Below, piece by piece: positions 56,608 to 64,000 of a stretch of 64,000 nt of DNA (positions are counted from its first letter, which is position 1; every line of letters starts with the position of its first letter). This DNA is from Adineta ricciae (Eukaryota > Rotifera > Eurotatoria > Adinetida > Adinetidae), in assembly GCA_905250025.1 (NCBI GenBank), contig CAJNOJ010000231.1, positions 100,836-164,835 on the forward strand, read 5' to 3'. The notes beneath the pieces are model-generated. The model ran no database searches and was not told the DNA's origin. It saw only the letters and a list, made by a program, of their open reading frames with translations. The position numbers and the translations under genes are program-made.

Positions 56608-58204
56608 TTATCCTAATTCGAGTATCAACAATTGAAAAGACAGAAAAGTAACTAAGAGAAATGTGTTAGTTGAGGTAGTCTTCGTAGATTCAGACGTAGT
56701 TATGTTTTGTTTTGGCAATAGATTGTAAACATAAAGCAGACGAGTCACTTCTCGTCGCGCAGTAAGTAAAGCACCATGTGAATAACCGTAATTATCCGAA
56801 CTCGTTGCTTCTCCGGCGAATAACAAACGATTTTCAACTGGTTCTGATAAACGTAATGGATCGTCTAGCTTCTGATCGATGGAAATGAATGAATACGATC
56901 CACGAAAATATACATCTTCATTCCAGTTACTCATGTAAATTTCCGTTGGTGTAGGAATAGCTATTTGAGGAAACATTTTTTGAATTGAATCTTGGATTTC
57001 TTGTACGATCATATTTTCATTTTCTTTCCATTTCAACAGAGATATTGTTTTGCCAGAAAAAGTACACATCAGACTTGGTACACCGTTCCATTTGTTGGCG
57101 CTGACCCAAAATCGTAATCCAGTCGAATTGATAGGTGCGGGTCGAAAGAAATAAAAATTCGTAAAATTCCACCAAGGCTGTTCCCATAATAAATAAATCT
57201 TCTCGTAATATCCGAATCCAATCCTATTGATAGCATTCAGTTTCCATTGAGGAAGAGATGGATAAAATTCAATTGTATTCGATTTCAATACTCCCAATGA
57301 GACGGTTATTAATACGTAATCTGCTCGATAAACTTGCCCGTCGGTTGTCCATACATCGATGAGAGTATTCGTGTAGTTGACTTTGGACACGATTTGTTTC
57401 AAACGGATGTCTTTGCGACCTTTTGCTAAGTGATTGGTAATGGTCATAAAACCTGTGTCGCAAATGACAGGCTCTTCACCATAATTTATCGATGTTATAT
57501 CCAAATAACTTTTCGCATCGATAGCTTCCAGTTCTGCACCTTCTCGATCGGCAATTATAAAAAATGTCAAGTCATAAAGCACATCTCGTTGATCTGAAGT
57601 GAAGTTTTTCTGTTGAGAAAATAAATCGATGTAATAGGCAAAAGAACTATTTGGTAACGATGCGAATCTGGTTTCTTCACGTACGAACGTCAGGTACTCA
57701 TCATACCAGCTTTGAACATTAGCGAGAGTAAATTTATCACTAGGTGGATAGAGTCCAAGAAAATCGTGATCTCCTGTTGTACACAGAGGAATGTTTACTT
57801 CTTGAGTATAATCCCACAATGGATTCGTTAGGAAACCAGACGGAATAGAACCGCGAGTGCCATGAATATAACGTGCACCCATATCAAGCATAAAGCCGTG
57901 TTTTGATCCCCTTGAATAAACTCGACCACCTGTTCGGTTCTGTGCTTCGAGAACAATTGTCTCAATTCCGTTCTGTTCTAGCAAACGAGCTGCCTCTAAG
58001 CCCGATATACCAGCACCGATGATCAAGACTTTAGTTGAAGTTGTATTAGATAATTTCAGTTCGGCTGAGTGTCTTATCTGATGAAATGAAAGTAATGAGA
58101 GAGCAGAGTATCTAGACTAATTTCATATTTACGTGAGATTGAGTCTGTTGCAAAACATAACCGCCGATGAGCATAAAGAACGATATCACTTTTAAGATCA
58201 ACAT
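56608..58204 (-). CDS. Secreted or membrane-tethered FAD amine oxidase, haplotype Y
   Basis: Exons 58133-58204 and 56608-58077 around a 55 nt intron give 513 residues. Signal peptide MLILKVISFFMLIGGYV. FAD fold VLIIGAGISGLEAARLLEQ. RGGxxY-equivalent region MGARYIHGTRG. Active-site Lys in GYYEKIYLLW. FAD end LLFAGEATSSDNYGYSHGAL. Hydrophobic C-terminus FLLVTFLSFQLLILELG. One codon shorter than X (KQNIIATSES versus KQNITTSES). Potential N-glycosylation sites (NRTG, NFTS, NYTN, NFTN) fit a secretory protein. Oxidises primary or polyamines by family; the exact substrate is unknown. Confidence 0.88.
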
Positions 58205-58554
58205 AATCCAGACAGTTCGATTATTTTTCTACTGCGTGACTCTGTATGATCGATTGAAGTATATTTATGGCCTCATACAAATGTAATTTTTCTAGGCAAA
58301 CGGTGAAGAACAGAAGAAAGAGAAAAAAGGTGATATATGTTTTCATTACGAATGGTGTATTTTTGCTTCGTTGAGCATGCCGGAGAAGAACACAGAGAAA
58401 TACGTATACAATGATTACATTTCTATGGTTCTATTCTTTACGCAAATGTGTCTTGAGAGTGATCATGAATGTTGTATTATGAAAAGTCATGATAGTTATA
58501 TTTCAGATTCTCTTCTCGATGAATTATCATCAACAAGTAAGTTTTATTTTGCGG
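58205..58554. other. Short intergenic region (Y)
   Basis: Counterpart of 42510-42858; no gene seen. Confidence 0.4.
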
Positions 58555-58901
58555 TTAAAAAAATCTTGGACCTCCATATCCACCGGGCATTCCTCCACCA
58601 AAACCTCCCATTTGTCCGCCAAATCCTCCCATGGGTCCACCAAATCCTCCCATTTGTCCACCATATCCTCCATTTGGATTTCCACCAATCATATTGTCAA
58701 GCATCATACCCATCGGACCTCGAAGAGACACAATTGTACATAAATATAACAACGAAAGTGTTCTTATCACTTACTATGTAAGCCTCCTGGAACATATCGG
58801 TTGATAGCCCAGTCTGAAGCCATTTCCATCATTCCACCAGATAAAGGATTACCACCACCGAAGCCTCCAAGTCCATGTCCATGCCCATGTCCACCAAACA
58901 T
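58555..58901 (-). CDS. Glycine/histidine-rich miniprotein, haplotype Y
   Basis: Exons 58775-58901 and 58555-58718, 56 nt intron, 96 residues. Nearly identical to X (one change near the C-terminus, GGQRFF versus GGPRFF). Repeats GGxMGGFGG after a GHGHGHG start. The conserved splice sites and reading frame in both haplotypes are the evidence that it is a gene. Confidence 0.7.
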
Positions 58902-59689
58902 GTTTGTTCGATATAATATTTTTATTCCAAATGACTGACTTGGATGCAAAAGTTGAAAGTATTTATACGGTCATTTTGATCATACGTCATTTTAGGGAGG
59001 AGAGGCAAGGTTATTATGTCGTGAAATTGCTCTAATGAGGCCTAGTGACGTTATGATATTGTTTTTATCTTCCGTTTCTTTTAGATACACAAATTAAGGA
59101 GAAAAAGTGATGACGACCAAAAATCTTTAATTATTTTCAAGTATGGCTCCTATTATTAAAAAAAACATGACATAAACAAATTTTTCTCACATAGTCATTA
59201 GTTCTAATAAAAAACCAATCTTAATAATTGTTTTTTTCTTTTATTTGATGAGTGATTGATCGACGCATGTGCATATTCGAATGAATCTGGTGGAAATAGT
59301 ATGGAGGTATAACTGCGCAGAGGAATTATCTATTTATTACTGAACGAATAACCTTGATATATTCATACGCCGAATGGTCCTTAGTTCAGATTTAACCTTT
59401 CGTCACAGTTCGTGTTGTGTTAGCAGTATTGGCTGGTTTGCTTTGAAAACGGGTACAACAGATCAATATTCCTTCGCTTACGTGCGCAATTCAGGCAATG
59501 ACGAATAACAAACAAATGCTACATAACAGTAAAGAAAGTTCGTATAAACTGGTACTACATTGGCGATCGATATTATAGTGAACCGTGTTGGAAGGAAAAG
59601 ATAACCAACACTCAAGAACCGTTGAAGGCAATGAAGACTGTTGAAATCATTAGCAACTGTATAATCATTGTTCGATATTTTTTCTATTC
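58902..59689. other. Intergenic (Y), no gene
   Basis: Matches 43206-43996 with small indels. Confidence 0.5.
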
Positions 59690-60075
59690 GCTGTTGTGAG
59701 ATAAACTTTTCTTCTGTAAAACCGAATGGGTGATGAATGCGACGTTAAATGAAACAATAACTATACTCGAAAGGACTTGATGAAACATGAGATTCTACAT
59801 GTCAGCTGTCGTATGATAGAAAACACATGAAACATGGATACCACCGACTAGAAATGCAACGAACGAACTTTTACAAAGTGGATGAAAATGAATGAAAGCA
59901 AAATATATGATGTAACGAATACCAAAAGTTTTGATATGAAAGGAGGTAATACCGATCAAGGATGCCACCGATCAGTGAGAAAAGATCGGCAAAAAAATAA
60001 CACCAGAAGCGAACTGAATAACCGGCGGATGATGTGCTCGATGTCGAGTTAGTCTCGGTGTACATTACATTTCAA
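59690..60075 (-). pseudogene. Truncated GPCR-like fragment, haplotype Y
   Basis: MYTETNSTSSTSSAGYSVRF and a TM1-like stretch are kept. The downstream hydrophobic frame of the X copy is interrupted here by base changes and small indels. Confidence 0.45.
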
Positions 60076-60435
60076 AAATTCATTCAGTGGAACTACTAGG
60101 ATTCGAAATGCTTATCTGTTTGAGTAGATCAAAAAAGCACTTCTATGGCAACCTCGTTCTGAAACATGCTCTATTTGCTTTTGATGAAGTCTTGAACGTG
60201 TTTAATTAGTCTACAACGCTCCTGACTTTGAAGAGATATATTCGCAGTTATAGCCGAATCCTAATAGAACTTCGTTGTTGAAAAAACTTTTTATTACTAA
60301 TTGTAACCATTAAAAAAACTCCAATCTCGTCTACAAATTCGTGTATATCAGTATCCTTGAGTAGTGTGCTTGGATATGGTATCGTCCACTCATGCTTATT
60401 AGAAAAAAAGAATGCTATTCGGTGTTCCTCGGATG

Positions 60436-61984
60436 TTAGCTACTTTTTATATAACGAAGTTGTACGCAAAGACCACATAAAACCACTCCAGCATTTTCTT
60501 TCGTATACCACTCGAGTTCCTTGTTATCAAAATGAGGATCTAGTTTTAAATCGCGTGCACCGACAGTTTCTTGACCGATCTTGTACGAGCCAGGACGTTG
60601 GCGGCATTGAAATACAAATCGCATGCCGATACGTACGCCTGATCGATGTGGATGGTTGACGATGAACTGTTGTGCATAAGCAGGATGTGATGAGTAACGA
60701 ATAGATGGTGAAGTGAAGACTTGATTAATATCAAATTCTTCATCGCTATCAGTATAGAGATTTTTCCGGTGAACCATTTTTGGAATGTGACCTGATCGGA
60801 CACCTATGGATGTACCGCCTAAAGCTACGTCGCCCGGCTTGAGTAATTGGAGACCACCGCGAAATATAGGTTCTAAGTTACTTGCTGTGGTTCCATGATA
60901 GGAAGCATGCCATTTTCTAAATATATCATTACTTTCCGCAAAACCTTCGTGTACTTTCAAACCGAGTCGCATCCATCCCACAGGAAGTACATAGCGAGAA
61001 GGGGGATCACCGCGACTATAGAGCACCTTGTTACCTGATTTTCTATGGCATGACTCACAAAAACACATATCACCCGATGGGTTGAAAAAAGAGCGATGTA
61101 AGTTGAATTTAGCTGCGATCAGTTGACGCACTAGGTCAGCTGGACAGCTGCCATCCCATTCACCATCCACCTTACCAGCAGCTACCGCTGCGTTCATGCC
61201 GGGTAGTGCTTTATTACGAGCGAGTAGCGGAACAATTATATCATCCCAACCATAATAGTCAGTCCTACCGTAAAAACCAGCTTCGGTGAGCGAAATATTT
61301 TTCTCAAGTGCAGCTAACATAGCTTGTGTTGATTCTTTTAGCCATGGTCTTTTTTCACTCCAGTCTCCTCTACGCGTTATTCCACAAAACCACCGTAAAG
61401 ATACCAGTGATTGGGTGACACTAATTGCATTTGTAATTTCCAGATAATGGTGTAAATATTTTTCTGGATCTTTTCCAAAATAATTTTCAAACTCGTAATG
61501 GTTTGGGAGACATACTGTGACTAAACGGTTTTGGCGAATAAGAGATGCTATGATGGATAGCATCTGCGGATAATCTTCTTTTAAACATACTTTGGAGCCA
61601 TATGACACATCAAAATTAAATGGTGTGCAGGGGCATGATGGAGCTTTACATAGATCGTGAAGATACGGGACTATCAAATGTAGAATTTCACCATCGCACG
61701 CAATGGAAACTCCCTCTAATCTCTGCACAAATTCGTCACTAAATATGGCGCTCCAGAATTCTGTATCATTTGCATTGATATTTGTACCATTCACTTCTAC
61801 AGCGTCGTTTATGCGAAAACGATCTGGATCACTCGTAGGAGAATATTTTTTTACTATCGATTCGAGATAAAGTTGATGATCGATTTGTATAAGCATTCCT
61901 GAAATTCCATGCAAAAGAACCATCTGATTTAGCAAAATTTTGAACTCTTGCTTTGCCACGAGATGAACTAACAGTAGATGTCAT
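60436..61984 (-). pseudogene. PARP-like fold protein, haplotype Y, with N-terminal frameshift
   Basis: Counterpart of 44750-46297. The ATG at 61984 (after CTCTTTTAG-A) reads MTSTVSSSRGKARVQNFAKS. The frame is lost in a run of seven T (61846-61852, plus strand) where X has a shorter, interrupted run. A single extra base explains it. Downstream the frame is open for the whole protein (KYSPTSDPDRF to QLRYIKSS), with the Cys group, YHGT and HPAYA blocks intact. This is either a real null allele, a homopolymer sequencing error, or use of a later start. Residue differences from X are few. Confidence 0.6.
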
Positions 61985-63722
61985 TCTAAAAGAGCAAATA
62001 AGAAAATACAAAACAATCATTCATTCGAACACGAATATCAATCTATCATAAAAATAATATAAGTATGTCTATATAAAACTTTTCTCATGTACGTATATGA
62101 TTTTTACTTATAATTTTTACGATAAATAGCTTAAAAATGCATTACTCGGAATTTATCGCTAAAATCAAACGCATTTCTACATGAAAAAAAATCACATGAT
62201 GAAACACGCATATCTTACACAAGCGTTTTCTCTTGTTCTCAATACTGTATGTTTTCGTCGACCACTTCTTTTTTATTCATTTATTAAAAAAGCGAAATAG
62301 AAACACCGAAAAACGTTCTCTGATAATACTTTATCATCTTTTTATCTAACATAAACGGTAACTATAACATCTATAAATCTTGTTGCTCTTTGAATGAGAA
62401 GATATCAACGATTGGCGCACAAGCACATCTCATATATGTATATTATCAAAAATATAAACGAAAACTAGTGAAAGTTTCGTTTTTACTGACTTAACTACTA
62501 TCACTGCATGAAAATAGTTTTTTCGCTGCAATCAACGACGAGGATATGAATGTGAGTTGTGGATGAGACAGAGTGCATATCCTTTTTGCTTATCTGATCT
62601 GTACTTTGATACATTATAATTAGTTCACTTGGGAATAGAAAACAACGGACAGATGTGATGATTCATTTAAGGAATAACTCACCGTCAGCTTATACTTCCG
62701 TTTCATGTTTCAACATTCGGCCATTGCCTTGCTGTTGAGCTTATGTGACATTAGGATTTATGAGATTTTCGAAACAATGAAGCATCATATTAATGTTTAA
62801 CACTTGGATTAGTCCCTCAAGTTGATCTGTATGAGTTAACAATACTAGGAAGCAATTATTAGTATTGTACTGTATTTTACATTTCTATCGAATGTGATGT
62901 ATATGTGTGTCTTAACTATCGATGATTTATTCATTTTGTATTTTTCATAATTCTTTCCGTTCTTATATTTCGATGCTATGATTTAGTAATTATATCATTA
63001 TTTTCGTAACTTGAAAGGAAAATCTTTATCATGCAATATTTTCTTCGAGGGTGAGGGTGTAGGCTATAAGCAGGATGTTCACGACCAATACTATTACTAC
63101 CAACTATATCTGATCATACTGATGTGTACACAGAAGCGAAATCGAATCGAGTTCAATTGAAGCTATTTATGTCTATATATGATAGTTTACTTTTCTTTTT
63201 TCTAAATCGCATCTGTTCTTCTGAATGTATAACTATTTAGTAATCACGTTTCTCTTATTTTAGTACACTCAATATTGTCAATCAGTAATAGATGGTAAAT
63301 ACAGTGGAGAATACGAATGAAAGAAAAATTCGATTTATGACAATAATTAGCCATAATTATCAGTTGTTATCTTCTATTGCACTGTTTACATAGTTTGAAA
63401 TCTATCAAATAACATTTACGAAACAGTTTGATGAGAATGGAATTGGCAATATGTGTTAGATCGAAAAAGAATTGATTTCGTATTTATCCACGTTTGTTGT
63501 TGCTGTCATTATAATTGTAAATTATATTTTAATTGATCTTGCTATTGACTCATGATTGAATATGTACTATACAAGCATTGTCAGTATATACATAAACTTT
63601 TCTTCAAAGAAAACAAAGCAGTCATTTCATCACTTGGAAAGCTGAATTTTCATCTTATGGCGAAATATCGTTGAATGTTTATTTTGTGATCGAATCATAC
63701 GTGTTCGCTGCATTGATTTGTA
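61985..63722. other. Intergenic (Y), no gene; empty site of the X mobile element
   Basis: Matches 46298-48620 of X without the 511 bp element (empty site near 62896-62906) and without a ~150 bp stretch near 63047. It has an extra ~60 bp at about 62630-62690 and ~28 bp near 63228. Confidence 0.5.
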
Positions 63723-64000
63723 AGGTTGGCGCAATGCAAAATTCGAGCAAAATTTTTTTGTCAATGTTTTAATGGATTCTGATGTGGTTTGATGCTCTGA
63801 ATCCGAATATGTATGATTTATTTAGATAAGAAATGATCTTCCTACCGGAAATCGAAAAATACTGCGAAAACCAAGAGTGAAAAAACCAGGTTTTCTACTG
63901 GGATTTTGACGATGGCGCTTCGAAAAAATGTATTATAGCTTTGAAAGTTTTTTCTGTGGATTCAGCATCAAAAACTGATACTATGACACTAGTTTTTCAT
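63723..64000. other. Sequence unmatched in X, start of a structural difference
   Basis: Similarity to X stops after GCTGCATTGATTTG. What follows has no open frame and resembles dispersed non-coding repeat sequence, but I cannot assign it. Confidence 0.35.

Noticed and set aside
1-64000. tRNA, rRNA or CRISPR features
   Set aside because: No cloverleaf-compatible sequence with a proper T-loop, no rRNA stretch and no regularly spaced repeats were seen on reading; occasional GTTCGA strings lie in coding DNA.

Overview
The window looks like nuclear DNA of a bdelloid rotifer (Adineta/Rotaria-like). It is AT-rich, its introns are almost uniformly 48-56 nt, and it carries bdelloid-type expansions: N-myristoylated ADP-ribosyltransferase-TPR proteins, F-box proteins and divergent rhodopsin-like GPCRs. 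The genus is inferred, not proven.

The 64 kb is not one linear locus. Nine single-N joins (4620, 13379, 17175, 23888, 25538, 27326, 29929, 34066, 51667) separate ten contigs. These contigs weave together two diverged, collinear copies of one ~35 kb region, most likely homologous chromosomes. Haplotype X = 51666-34067, 29928-27327, 23887-17176, 13378-4621. Haplotype Y = 64000-51668, 34065-29930, 27325-25539, 25537-23889, 17174-13380, 4619-1. Neighbouring contigs of one haplotype overlap identically by 103-259 bp at four places. The reconstructed coding lengths agree: both haplotypes give exactly 8227 nt for the shared part of the giant gene.

Read along the minus strand, the true gene order is: ankyrin/WWE-like gene (plus strand, X only); PARP-like zinc protein; broken GPCR; glycine-rich miniprotein; secreted FAD amine oxidase; decayed extracellular-repeat gene; GPCR; a ~3100-residue DUF6606/DUF3638/DUF3645 ATPase without introns; plus-strand GPCR pseudogene; ART-TPR gene; F-box gene; seven-exon astacin protease; and, in X, a GH43-like secreted glycosidase.

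Functionally the locus holds several proteins linked to ADP-ribosylation (R-S-E transferase with TPR array, PARP-like fold candidate, WWE-like reader), secreted enzymes (astacin, amine oxidase, GH43) and receptors. The most interesting signals are the SecA-like motor motifs in the giant protein, mosaic divergence between the two ART-TPR alleles, and a 511 bp terminal-inverted-repeat element present in only one haplotype.
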